64,000 bases of DNA from Olsenella timonensis (GTDB lineage: Bacteria; Actinomycetota; Coriobacteriia; Coriobacteriales; Atopobiaceae), in assembly GCF_900119915.1 (NCBI RefSeq), contig NZ_LT635455.1:1984001-2048000 (forward strand), in the 5' to 3' direction. The notes beneath the pieces are model-generated. The model searched no databases. It saw only the letters and a program-made list of their open reading frames with translations, and was not told the origin of the DNA. A program made the position numbers and the translations under genes. The first letter of the stretch is position 1, and every line of letters starts with the position of its first letter. Positions 11,410 to 18,904 of this stretch are shown here, piece by piece.

Positions 11410-11779
11410 CGTCTCCCCTTTCAACATCCGTTCGTCACTTGTTGAAAACATTTCAGACGGAATTCTATCTGAAAGAAACTTTTCAACACTCGAAGAACAC
11501 TTGTAGAAAACTGCTTCATTAGGAGAAACAGCATGTGAAGAGAATACCATTCCACTTGTATGTTTCTCGTGTTTTGGAAAGACGAATCCATATGGATTCA
11601 GGTGGAGGCCCGCGCGCACGGGCGCCCGACAGGGGTCTCGCCGCGCCGACGACGCCCCTCACCTGCGAGGGAATCATGTAGATTGTTTGAGGTCGAAATT
11701 GACATCACGCTCTTCTGGCCCTTACAATCTCTGGGCTTATTGCCCTTTTGACGTTCGAACCCAATTGGGAGGAATAGAC
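11410..11779. other. Candidate oriC and rpmH promoter region
   Basis: This gap of about 370 bp, rich in A/T for this genome, contains TGTTGAAAA (11440-11448), TTTTCAACA (11480-11488), TGTAGAAAA (11502-11510) and a near match CTTTCAACA (11418-11426). All fit or nearly fit TTWTCNACA, the pattern also seen around dnaA. No gene is convincing here. The rpmH-dnaA interval is the commonest oriC position in Gram-positive bacteria, so this is the preferred origin candidate. Confidence 0.5.
11699..11728 (+). promoter_or_regulatory. rpmH promoter
   Basis: TTGACA (11699-11704) and TACAAT (11723-11728) are separated by 18 bp, a near-consensus sigma-70-type promoter. It lies about 50 bp upstream of the rpmH start codon and reads rightward. 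Confidence 0.7.
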
Positions 11780-11914
11780 ATGAAGCGTACCTACCAGCCC
11801 AACAAGCGCAAGCGCGCCACCACGCACGGCTTCCGTGCCCGCATGGCCACCAAGGGCGGCCGCGCCGTCCTCGCCCGTCGTCGCGCGAAGGGCCGCAAGC
11901 GCCTGACCGTGTAG
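11780..11914 (+). CDS. rpmH: 50S ribosomal protein L34
   Basis: L34 has 44 residues ([12 protein letters not shown] at the start, ...[16 protein letters not shown] at the end), the normal size for this very basic large-subunit protein. The start is preceded by GGGAGGAA. rnpA begins 9 bp after its stop, the universal rpmH-rnpA pairing. Confidence 0.98.
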   Translation: MKRTYQPNKRKRATTHGFRARMATKGGRAVLARRRAKGRKRLTV

Positions 11915-11923
11915 CGACGTGCG

Positions 11924-12244
11924 ATGAGGACCATCAAGTCAAGGGCTGACTTCGAGAGGGTCTTCTCGCGCGGGAGGAGGTTCAACGACTCCCTCCTGCG
12001 CGTGCGCGTGCTCCGCACGGGGGAGGGAACGCCCGGAAGGGTCGCGTTCGTCGCCGCCAAGCGCCTGGGCAACGCCGTGTTTCGCAACAGGTGCAAGCGC
12101 GTCCTGCGCGAGAGCGCGCGCATCTGCGCGCTGCCCGCGGCGGGCTACGACGTGATTCTCTTCTCGACGCGCGCCACGCACGACAGCTCACCCGAGACGG
12201 TCGCCTCCTCCCTGAGGAGGATTCTCGAGAAGAGCGGCGTCTGA
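11924..12244 (+). CDS. rnpA: Ribonuclease P protein component
   Basis: This 106-residue basic protein assists the RNase P RNA in tRNA 5' maturation. The family signature is [17 protein letters not shown] (about 49-65). The N-terminal [14 protein letters not shown] block is also typical. Its stop overlaps the yidD start (TGATG), which suggests translational coupling. Confidence 0.96.
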   Translation: MRTIKSRADFERVFSRGRRFNDSLLRVRVLRTGEGTPGRVAFVAAKRLGNAVFRNRCKRVLRESARICALPAAGYDVILFSTRATHDSSPETVASSLRRILEKSGV

Positions 12245-12480
12245 TGGACCTCGACGCACGGGGCGGGCTTCCCTCGAGAGGGGTGCGCGCCCTTATTCGT
12301 CTCTATCAGAGGCATGTGTCACCCGCACTTCCCGCACGCTGCATCTACGTGCCCACCTGTTCGCAGTACGCCTACGACGCGGTGGAGAAGTACGGTCTGT
12401 TACGAGGGGGCTGGCTCGCCCTGCGGAGGATCTGCAGGTGTCACCCCCTTCACGCCGGAGGATATGATCCCGTTCCCTAG
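12244..12480 (+). CDS. yidD: Membrane protein insertion efficiency factor YidD
   Basis: YidD has 78 residues and the family core [19 protein letters not shown], then [13 protein letters not shown] and [17 protein letters not shown] with conserved cysteines. It acts with YidC in inserting membrane proteins. The ATG overlaps the rnpA stop by one base, and yidC starts 23 bp downstream. Confidence 0.95.
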   Translation: MDLDARGGLPSRGVRALIRLYQRHVSPALPARCIYVPTCSQYAYDAVEKYGLLRGGWLALRRICRCHPLHAGGYDPVP

Positions 12481-12503
12481 GGAATCGGGCCTATGGAGGG
12501 ACC

Positions 12504-13262
12504 ATGTGGGAATGGTTTATTAACTTCCTGACCGCGGTGCTCGCGGGCATCGAGGGGCTTGTCGGCGACTGGGGCCTGGCGGTGATCATCCTCACCGTGA
12601 TCGTGCGCCTCATCCTCACCCCGCTCATGGCCCACTCGACCCGCTCGACGGCGCGCATGCAGGTCATGCAGCCCAAGCTGCAGGAGATTCAGGAGCGCTA
12701 CGCCGATGATCCCACGCGCCAGGCGGAGGAGCTGCGCAAGGTCTACGCCGAGATGAAGTTCAACCCGCTCGGCGGCTGTCTGCCGATCTTCCTGCAGATG
12801 CCGATCTTCTTCGGCCTCTTCTCCGTCGTGCGCGCCGTCCCCGCGGACGCCTCCTTCTACGGCATCCTCCCGTCGATCGCCACGTCCTGCTCCACCATGG
12901 TCGCGGAGAGCGGCTGGCTCGCCGCGGCGCCCTACATCGTCTTTGACATCCTCTTCGGCGTGCTGACCTTCATCCCCATGGTGCTCAACACCTCGATGCA
13001 GGACTCCTCGCAGCGTACGCAGACGATGACTATGGGCGGTGTCATGGCCGTCATGATGCTCATGTTCGGCTGGGGCGTTCCCGCTGCCGTGCTGCTGTAC
13101 TACGTGACCTCGTCGCTCTGGCAGGTCGTCCAGCAGCGCCTCATCACGCAGCGCGTCATCGAGAAGGCCAAGGCGGAGGCCGAGGCCGAGGCGGCGAACC
13201 GTCCGGTCGAGGTTGACGTCGTGCGTCGGGAAAAGAAGCCCCGCCCGCACAAGAAGAACTAA
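12504..13262 (+). CDS. yidC: Membrane protein insertase YidC/Oxa1
   Basis: This 252-residue Oxa1-family insertase is of the short Gram-positive type. The first membrane segment contains the conserved functional arginine (Arg35 in IVRLILTPL). The cytoplasmic hairpin MQPKLQEIQERY follows, then the NPLGGCLPIFLQMPIFFGLF segment and further membrane spans. The C-terminal tail is basic. No lipobox is evident at the N-terminus, unlike SpoIIIJ. It works with YidD and KhpB encoded alongside. Confidence 0.95.
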   Translation: MWEWFINFLTAVLAGIEGLVGDWGLAVIILTVIVRLILTPLMAHSTRSTARMQVMQPKLQEIQERYADDPTRQAEELRKVYAEMKFNPLGGCLPIFLQMPIFFGLFSVVRAVPADASFYGILPSIATSCSTMVAESGWLAAAPYIVFDILFGVLTFIPMVLNTSMQDSSQRTQTMTMGGVMAVMMLMFGWGVPAAVLLYYVTSSLWQVVQQRLITQRVIEKAKAEAEAEAANRPVEVDVVRREKKPRPHKKN

Positions 13263-13325
13263 CGACAAAGGCCTTTAAGCTTTTGTTATCTACGTAAATT
13301 AGTTTGATTATTATCGGAGGACGAC

Positions 13326-13886
13326 ATGTCTGGGGAAGAGCTGGAGAACACGACGGACCTCGTCGAGGACGAGTTCTCTTCCATTCGTGAACACTTTGAG
13401 GCTGGTGAGGAGCTTACCGACGAGGAGATGGACAAGATCGCCGACCTCGCCGTGAGCTACCTTCGGAGCATCCTTGCGCTCTTCGGCGAGACCGAGTCCT
13501 CCATCGACGAGTACGACGGCGAGAACGGCGAGCTCATTCTTGACGTGAACGGCGGCGACCTCGCGGTTCTTATCGGTCGTCACGGTAGGACACTTGACGC
13601 CCTTCAGATGGTGCTCACCTCTCTGATGAGCAGTCGGATCAAGTTCTACTATCCGATCGTCGTCGACATCGAGGGGTATAAGTCGCGTCGTCGCAAGAAG
13701 ATTGAAGACATCGCCCGCAGCGCCGCCGCCCGTGCCAAGGATCGTGGGGGCAAGGTCACCCTCTCTCCTATGAATGCCTACGAGCGTCGTATCGTTCACC
13801 TCACGCTTCGTGAGGACGAGGGCGTGGTCACGCACTCCGAGGGCGAGGATCCCGAGCGTCGCGTGGTTGTCACTGCGGTTCGATAA
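13326..13886 (+). CDS. khpB: KhpB/Jag RNA-binding protein
   Basis: This 186-residue protein has an acidic N-terminus, a KH domain with the GRHGRTLDALQ loop (about 79-89) and a C-terminal R3H domain (MNAYERRIVHLTLRED onward). It lacks a clear long Jag-N domain. The family binds RNA and is linked to cell-envelope growth; it sits next to yidC in most Gram-positive genomes. It is followed directly by a strong terminator that closes the rpmH operon. Confidence 0.93.
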   Translation: MSGEELENTTDLVEDEFSSIREHFEAGEELTDEEMDKIADLAVSYLRSILALFGETESSIDEYDGENGELILDVNGGDLAVLIGRHGRTLDALQMVLTSLMSSRIKFYYPIVVDIEGYKSRRRKKIEDIARSAAARAKDRGGKVTLSPMNAYERRIVHLTLREDEGVVTHSEGEDPERRVVVTAVR

Positions 13887-13908
13887 CACGAGCGTCATAT
13901 GGTATTAC

Positions 13909-13940
13909 AGGGAGAGCATGTTGAGTGCTCTCCCTTTTTT
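13909..13940 (+). terminator. Terminator after khpB
   Basis: AGGGAGAGCA and TGCTCTCCCT (13909-13918 and 13926-13935) form a 10-bp stem with a 7-nt loop, followed by a run of T. It is a textbook intrinsic terminator. Confidence 0.9.
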
Positions 13941-13989
13941 CTGTGACAATTTCTTTTGATGCGTGGGTTTTTGTCAGGAGGATTTGACT

Positions 13990-14715
13990 ATGGATCAGGC
14001 TCTCGTTCGGCAGTTGGCTAGCGAGCTCTCTGGCTATGGTATCGATGTTCGTGAGGAGCAGGCCATCCTCCTTGTACGCTACCTTGACCTTGTCATCGAG
14101 AAGAACAAGGTGGTCAATCTTACGAGAATTACCCAGCCATCGGAGGCAGTGACGCTGCATCTTGTTGACTCGATCCTTCCTCTTGCCTCTGACTGTCTCC
14201 ATCTTGACGAGGAGGCGTCACTGCTTGATATGGGAACCGGTGCCGGATTTCCAGGTGTTCCGATTGCTGTGCTGACGGGAGCAAGGTCCACGCTGGTTGA
14301 TTCCGTACGCAAGAAGACGGATGCGGTCTCAGAGTTTGTTCACGAGCTTGGGATTGAGAACGTCATCGCTCGCCATGCTCGTCTCGAAGACCTTGCCCGA
14401 GAGATGCCAGCCTCGCAGGATGTCGTTTTCGCTCGCGCTCTTGCTCGTACGAACATTCTTATGGAATATGCGACCCCCTTCCTCAGGAAGAATGGTCTGC
14501 TGGTCGTTGAGAAGGCACGACCCGACGACGATGAGCTTCGTGAGGCTCAGCGTGCTGCAAGGATTTGTGGACTCAAGCTTGTTTCACGTGAAACATACGA
14601 ACTTCCTCATCAACTCGGCCACAGAGAGATTCTGTTCTATCAGAAGGTCCGTGCTGCAAGCATCAAGCTGCCACGGCGTATCGGTCTGGCTAGGTCCCAA
14701 CCGTTAGGGCTATAG
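13990..14715 (+). CDS. rsmG: 16S rRNA (guanine527-N7)-methyltransferase
   Basis: RsmG (241 aa) methylates G527 of 16S rRNA using SAM. The Rossmann SAM motif is LLDMGTGAGFPGVPIAVL (about 78-95), preceded by the NLTRI...HLVDS segment. ATG at 13990 is used because AGGAGG lies 8 nt upstream. A parS site lies inside the 3' third of the gene. GC content here is visibly lower than in gyrA or dnaA. Confidence 0.95.
   Translation: MDQALVRQLASELSGYGIDVREEQAILLVRYLDLVIEKNKVVNLTRITQPSEAVTLHLVDSILPLASDCLHLDEEASLLDMGTGAGFPGVPIAVLTGARSTLVDSVRKKTDAVSEFVHELGIENVIARHARLEDLAREMPASQDVVFARALARTNILMEYATPFLRKNGLLVVEKARPDDDELREAQRAARICGLKLVSRETYELPHQLGHREILFYQKVRAASIKLPRRIGLARSQPLGL
14580..14595. promoter_or_regulatory. 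parS site 1 (inside rsmG)
   Basis: TGTTTCACGTGAAACA is the exact 16-bp parS palindrome bound by ParB. This copy lies within the rsmG reading frame. Confidence 0.97.
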
Positions 14716-14722
14716 CAGCAAA

Positions 14723-14738
14723 CGTTTCACGTGAAACA
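14723..14738. promoter_or_regulatory. parS site 2
   Basis: CGTTTCACGTGAAACA matches parS at 15 of 16 bases. It lies just after the rsmG stop, in the promoter gap of parA. Confidence 0.95.
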
Positions 14739-14768
14739 ACGGACAAGAAAATAGATGAGAATATCAGG

Positions 14769-14784
14769 TGTTTCACGTGAAACA
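14769..14784. promoter_or_regulatory. parS site 3
   Basis: TGTTTCACGTGAAACA is an exact parS palindrome about 50 bp upstream of the parA start. ParB bound here could repress the parAB operon as well as nucleate the segregation complex. Confidence 0.97.
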
Positions 14785-14833
14785 TCTCGTATCATGCTGA
14801 GTATGGCGTGCATGTCAGTCAAACGGAGGATAA

Positions 14834-15634
14834 ATGGGCTACAAAGACGTAAAGCGCGGACTTCCTCAGCGAGATAGCCGTGTCATAGCGGTTATCAACC
14901 AAAAAGGAGGAGTTGGGAAGTCAACAACGGTCATCAACCTCTCTGCATGTCTCGGGGAGAACAAGAAGAAGGTGCTGGTTGTTGACTTCGACCCACAGGG
15001 CAACTCAACAAGTGGCTATGGAATCGAGAAGGAAGAGCTCGAGCACGACATCTATGACGTGATTCTCCATGACTATCCGATAGAGGAAGCGATCATGGAG
15101 ACGTGCGAGAGCAACGTGTTCATTGTTCCGGCAACGATTCAACTTGCGACAGCAGAAATCGAGCTCGTGACTGCAATGGCACGCGAGTCGGTTCTCAAGG
15201 ATGCCATCTCAAAGGTGAAGGACGAGTTCGACTACGTGCTCATCGACTGTCCCCCTTCGCTCGGACTCCTGACGATCAATGCACTGATTGCGTCAAACTC
15301 TCTGCTGATTCCGATTCAGTGTGAGTATTACGCCCTTGAGGGCGTTGCAAAGCTTCTTGAGTCCATGCAAATGGTGAAGCGACGCATGAACCCGGATCTT
15401 GAGATCTTTGGCGTGCTCATGACCATGTTCGACAGCCGAACTACCCTCTCCAAGCAGGTAGTCGACGAGGTGCGTGAGTACTTTGGCAAGAAGATGTTCA
15501 ACACGATTATCCCAAGAAACGTCAAGGTGTCAGAGGCACCAAGCCATGGGATGCCCGTCGTTCAGTATGCACGTGTGAGCAAGGGCTCCCTTGCCTATAT
15601 GAAACTTGCGAAAGAGGTGGTCGCACGTGGCTAA
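14834..15634 (+). CDS. parA: Chromosome-partitioning ATPase ParA
   Basis: ParA (266 aa) is a deviant Walker ATPase that drives origin segregation. It has KGGVGKST at about 24-31, DFDPQGNSTSG, and the DCPPSLGLLTINAL block. The start is preceded by GGAGGATAA. parB overlaps its 3' end, and three parS sites lie upstream, so this is a complete chromosomal ParABS locus. It is distinct from the second ParA encoded at the left end of the ICE. Confidence 0.96.
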   Translation: MGYKDVKRGLPQRDSRVIAVINQKGGVGKSTTVINLSACLGENKKKVLVVDFDPQGNSTSGYGIEKEELEHDIYDVILHDYPIEEAIMETCESNVFIVPATIQLATAEIELVTAMARESVLKDAISKVKDEFDYVLIDCPPSLGLLTINALIASNSLLIPIQCEYYALEGVAKLLESMQMVKRRMNPDLEIFGVLMTMFDSRTTLSKQVVDEVREYFGKKMFNTIIPRNVKVSEAPSHGMPVVQYARVSKGSLAYMKLAKEVVARG

Positions 15635-16496
15635 GAAGAGCGGATTAGGAAAGGGTCTTGGTCTTCTTGTCGGTGAGGCAGATGCTGAGACTGCGGGCAT
15701 GCGGCCAGATTCAACGCTTTCGATCAAAGAGATACAACCGAACAAGGGCCAGCCGAGAAAGCGCTTCAAGGCGGAGGAGCTTGCGGAGCTGACGGATTCG
15801 ATCAAACAGAACGGCATCCTCCAACCGCTCCTTGTTCGGCGAAGTGGTGACCACTATGAGATCGTCGCCGGCGAGCGCCGCTACCAGGCGGCACGCGCTG
15901 CGGGGCTGACCGAGGTCCCTGTCGTCATTCGAGAGATCTCTGACGACGATGTGTTCAAGCTTGCGCTGATTGAGAACCTCCAACGATCAGACCTCACACC
16001 CCTTGAGGAGGCTCGTGGATATCGACAGCTGATCAAGGACAAGGGACTCACCCAGGAGGAGCTCGCGAAGATTCTGTCCAAGTCCCGCTCGGCGATCACG
16101 AACACCATACGTCTTCTCGACCTTCCCAAGGAGGTTCAGGAGCTCGTTGACGAGGGTAACCTGTCTGCCGGGCACGCCCGGGCGATCCTTGCCGTCCCAA
16201 GCGAGGATGGCCGCATCAGGCTTGCAAGAAAGGTCGTTGACGAGCGTTTGTCGGTTCGTCAGACAGAAAGTCTCGCACCACTGTTTTCTGTCACCGAGAA
16301 CACCGAGCGCGCAGTGAGGGTACCGACGCCACAGTCCTTCAAGCGCGCGGCCAGACAGATGAGGGTCGCCCTGGACACCAATGTGAAGGTGAAGAGCGTC
16401 CGTGGCAAGAACAAGATTGAGATTGAGTTCTCGGACGAGGAGCAGCTTGCACATATCGTCGACTTGCTTGCCGGACCGGGGACGTGGACAGAGTGA
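15627..16496 (+). CDS. parB: Chromosome-partitioning protein ParB (CTPase)
   Basis: ParB (289 aa) binds parS and spreads on DNA as a CTP-dependent clamp. The N-terminal KKSGLGKGLGLLVG, the CTP-binding motifs ENLQRSDLTPLEEA and GERRYQAARAAGL, and the helix-turn-helix LSKSRSAITNTIRLLDL are visible. GTG at 15627, inside the end of parA, is the preferred start because the family begins at this motif. Confidence 0.95.
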   Translation: MAKKSGLGKGLGLLVGEADAETAGMRPDSTLSIKEIQPNKGQPRKRFKAEELAELTDSIKQNGILQPLLVRRSGDHYEIVAGERRYQAARAAGLTEVPVVIREISDDDVFKLALIENLQRSDLTPLEEARGYRQLIKDKGLTQEELAKILSKSRSAITNTIRLLDLPKEVQELVDEGNLSAGHARAILAVPSEDGRIRLARKVVDERLSVRQTESLAPLFSVTENTERAVRVPTPQSFKRAARQMRVALDTNVKVKSVRGKNKIEIEFSDEEQLAHIVDLLAGPGTWTE

Positions 16497-16732
16497 TGAG
16501 AAGACTACGCGGAGTGGCTGTTCTCGCTGCATCGGTTGTCGTCCTAGGGGTGGCAGCCTATCGGATCTTGCTGACGGACGAGGCTCGTGCAGCGATACGC
16601 AGCAGTGCGGCACAGATGAGAGATACCGTTGAGACACTCAACGACAAGCTCGGAGAGAAGCAGAACATCGACATAGAGAGCCTCCCCAACCGCCAGCGAA
16701 CCGAGGAGATGTGGGAGGCGCTCGGATATTAG
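16496..16732 (+). CDS. Small membrane-anchored protein of unknown function
   Basis: This 78-residue protein begins MRRLRGVAVLAASVVVLG, with one N-terminal hydrophobic segment (about 6-24). A short Ala-rich amphipathic region and an acidic tail ending EEMWEALGY follow. It overlaps the parB stop (TGATG), so it is probably translated with parB. It has YtxH-like composition, but no family is assigned. A start four codons upstream (16484) is possible. Confidence 0.6.
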   Translation: MRRLRGVAVLAASVVVLGVAAYRILLTDEARAAIRSSAAQMRDTVETLNDKLGEKQNIDIESLPNRQRTEEMWEALGY

Positions 16733-16746
16733 CGAACGTATGTTCG
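16733..16746. promoter_or_regulatory. LexA/SOS-box-like palindrome
   Basis: CGAACGTATGTTCG fits the Gram-positive SOS box pattern CGAACRNRYGTTYG. It lies between two convergent genes (the parB-linked small gene and rlmN), where a promoter operator is not expected, so it may be incidental. Confidence 0.35.
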
Positions 16747-16756
16747 TATCGAAGGA

Positions 16757-17830
16757 CTAGGAGGAGCGGACGCGCCCCACGCGCTGCTTGAGCTGGCCGC
16801 AGGCGGCGTCGATGTCGGCGCCGCGCGACGCGCGTACCGTGGCCTCGATGCCAACGCGGGCGAGAGCGCGGACAAAGTCGCCCGCGCGCGCCTCGGTGGA
16901 GGGGTGGAACTTGGATCCCTCGACCTCGTTCAGCTGGATGAGGTTGACATGAGCGAGTGTGCCCTCGCAGAAGTCGCAGAGGGCCTGTAGCTCGCTGTCG
17001 GTGTCGTTGACCCCGCCAATGAGCGCATACTCGTAGGTGGGGCGACGACCGGTCTTGGACACATAGGTCCCCATCGCGTCGTAGAGGTTGACGAGCGAGT
17101 ACTTGCGCACGCCCGGCATGAGCGCGTTTCTCGTCTTCTGGACGGCCGAGTGGAGCGACACCGCGAGCGTGAACTGCTCGGGCTCGTTGGCGAAGCGCAT
17201 GATCTGCGGGATGACGCCACAGGTAGAGACCGTGAGATGGCGTGCGCCGATGCCGGCGCCCTCGGGGGAGTTCAGGCGACGCAGCGCGGCGAGCGTGGCG
17301 TCATAGTTCATGAAAGGCTCGCCCTGACCCATGAGCACGACGCTCGTGACGCGCTCGCCGAAGTCGTCGCGCACGTGCATGACCTGCTCGTAGATCTCGG
17401 CATCAGTGAGGGAGCGCGCGAGGCCGGAGCGACCCGTGGCGCAGAACGCGCAGCCCATCGCACATCCAGCCTGTGTCGACGCGCAGACGGCAAGACGCCC
17501 GCGAGAGGGCATGCCCACGCACTCCACGGTGACCCCGTCGGCGAGGCGAAGCAGGTACTTGCGGCTTCCGTCGGCCGAGGCCTGCCGCGCGACCTCCTCG
17601 GCCGCCCCCATCACGAGGCGCTCGGAGAGCATCTCGCGCAGAGCCTTGGGGAGATTGGTCATCTCGTCGAAGGAGCGGGCGTTCTTGGACCACACCCACT
17701 CCTCGATCTGCTTTGCCCGAAAGGCGGGCTGGCCCAACCCGGCGAGCATCTCGCGAAGCTCCCCGCCCGTGAGGGTGTGGACGTCGCGTCGCTCGCTCTT
17801 CTCGGCCCCGGTGCCGTTGCTCTCGGTCAT
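16757..17830 (-). CDS. rlmN: 23S rRNA (adenine2503-C2)/tRNA adenine37 methyltransferase RlmN
   Basis: RlmN (357 aa) is a radical-SAM methyltransferase. The CxxxCxxC iron-sulfur motif is Cys123/127/130 in CAMGCAFCATG. The SAM block GQGEPFMNYD and the C-terminal cysteine region (ASRGADIDAACGQLK) with the second catalytic cysteine are present. It is not Cfr-like. It is transcribed leftward and convergent with parB. Confidence 0.95.
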   Translation of the reverse strand: MTESNGTGAEKSERRDVHTLTGGELREMLAGLGQPAFRAKQIEEWVWSKNARSFDEMTNLPKALREMLSERLVMGAAEEVARQASADGSRKYLLRLADGVTVECVGMPSRGRLAVCASTQAGCAMGCAFCATGRSGLARSLTDAEIYEQVMHVRDDFGERVTSVVLMGQGEPFMNYDATLAALRRLNSPEGAGIGARHLTVSTCGVIPQIMRFANEPEQFTLAVSLHSAVQKTRNALMPGVRKYSLVNLYDAMGTYVSKTGRRPTYEYALIGGVNDTDSELQALCDFCEGTLAHVNLIQLNEVEGSKFHPSTEARAGDFVRALARVGIEATVRASRGADIDAACGQLKQRVGRVRSS

Positions 17831-17932
17831 CGTTGTGCCCCCGCCCTATGTCGCGTGCTTGGAGTATCCTCTTTCTGCAAGAGTCGTCAGGTAGCGAGTC
17901 TAACGCAAGAGCGACGTACCAAAGGGGCACCG

Positions 17933-18901
17933 ATGGACAGAGAGCAGCTGCTGGAGAAGCGCATCGCGGTGATCGGGGGAGGCTGGTCGGACGAGCGAGA
18001 GATCTCGCTCTCGTCGGCGAGGGAGTGCCACCGTGCGCTCCTGGACGCCGGGTTCAAGACGGTTGACCTGCTCGACCTCTCCGCCCGCGACCTCGTGGGC
18101 CGTCTCATGGGCGGAGGCTACGACGTGGCGTTCGTGGCGCTGCACGGGCGCTTCGGCGAGGACGGAAGCATCCAGGGACTTCTCGACATCCTGCACATCC
18201 CCTACACCTTCTCGGGCGTGGCGGCGTCCGCGGCGGCGGCCGAGAAGCAGATCGCCAAGGCGGTGTTCAAGGAGGCCGGCATCCCCGTCCCCGACGGCGT
18301 GGACCTGCCCGCCGGCGTGGAGCTGTCTGAGCGGGGTCTGGACTCGCTGATAGAGCGGCTGGGGCTCCCCCTGTTCGTGAAGCCGGCGGCCAACGGGTCG
18401 AGCTTCGGCGTCACGCGCGTGACCGAGCGCGGCGAGCTGGCCGAGGCGATTCGACTCGCGGGGAGCGAGGGCGGCCGCGTGCTCGTTGAGAGCTGCGTCG
18501 AGGGGGTCGAGATCACCGTGCCGGTGCTGGGCAACGCCGACGCCCACGCGCTGCCCGTGGTCGAGATCGTGACCGGGGCCGAGTTCTACGACCTGAAGGT
18601 CAAGTACGAGCCCTCCTCTCTGCACCACGTCATTCCGGCGCGCCTGGAACCGGGCGTCTACGCGCGCGCCCAGGAGCTTGCGGTCCGCGCCCACCACGCC
18701 CTTGGCTGCCGCGGATGCTCGCGCAGCGACTTCATCGTGCGCGCGGACGGGACCCCCGTGATCCTGGAGACCAACACGATTCCCGGCATGACGGCGTCGA
18801 GCCTCCTTCCCGACTCCGCCCGCCACGGAGGAATCGAGTTCCCCGAGCTGTGCGCCCGCTTTGTGGAGTACGCGCTCGAGGACGACGAGAAGAGCAGCTA
18901 G
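17933..18901 (+). CDS. ddl: D-alanine--D-alanine ligase (chromosomal)
   Basis: Ddl (322 aa) is an ATP-grasp ligase making D-Ala-D-Ala for peptidoglycan. The N-terminal GGGWSDEREISLSSA, the ATP-grasp VKPAANGSSFGV and the metal motif ETNTIPGMTASSL are intact. In the omega loop the residue three before the conserved Pro-Ala is His (SSLHHVIPA), where E. coli DdlB has Tyr216. That position varies among ligases, and the change alone does not prove altered specificity. ATG at 17933 is chosen because the family starts there. It is separate from the VanG-type ligase on the ICE. Confidence 0.9.
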   Translation: MDREQLLEKRIAVIGGGWSDEREISLSSARECHRALLDAGFKTVDLLDLSARDLVGRLMGGGYDVAFVALHGRFGEDGSIQGLLDILHIPYTFSGVAASAAAAEKQIAKAVFKEAGIPVPDGVDLPAGVELSERGLDSLIERLGLPLFVKPAANGSSFGVTRVTERGELAEAIRLAGSEGGRVLVESCVEGVEITVPVLGNADAHALPVVEIVTGAEFYDLKVKYEPSSLHHVIPARLEPGVYARAQELAVRAHHALGCRGCSRSDFIVRADGTPVILETNTIPGMTASSLLPDSARHGGIEFPELCARFVEYALEDDEKSS

Positions 18902-18904
18902 CGC

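Noticed and set aside
16733-16746. SOS box as a real LexA operator
   Set aside because: It matches the consensus but sits between convergent genes with no promoter to control; kept only as a low-confidence site.
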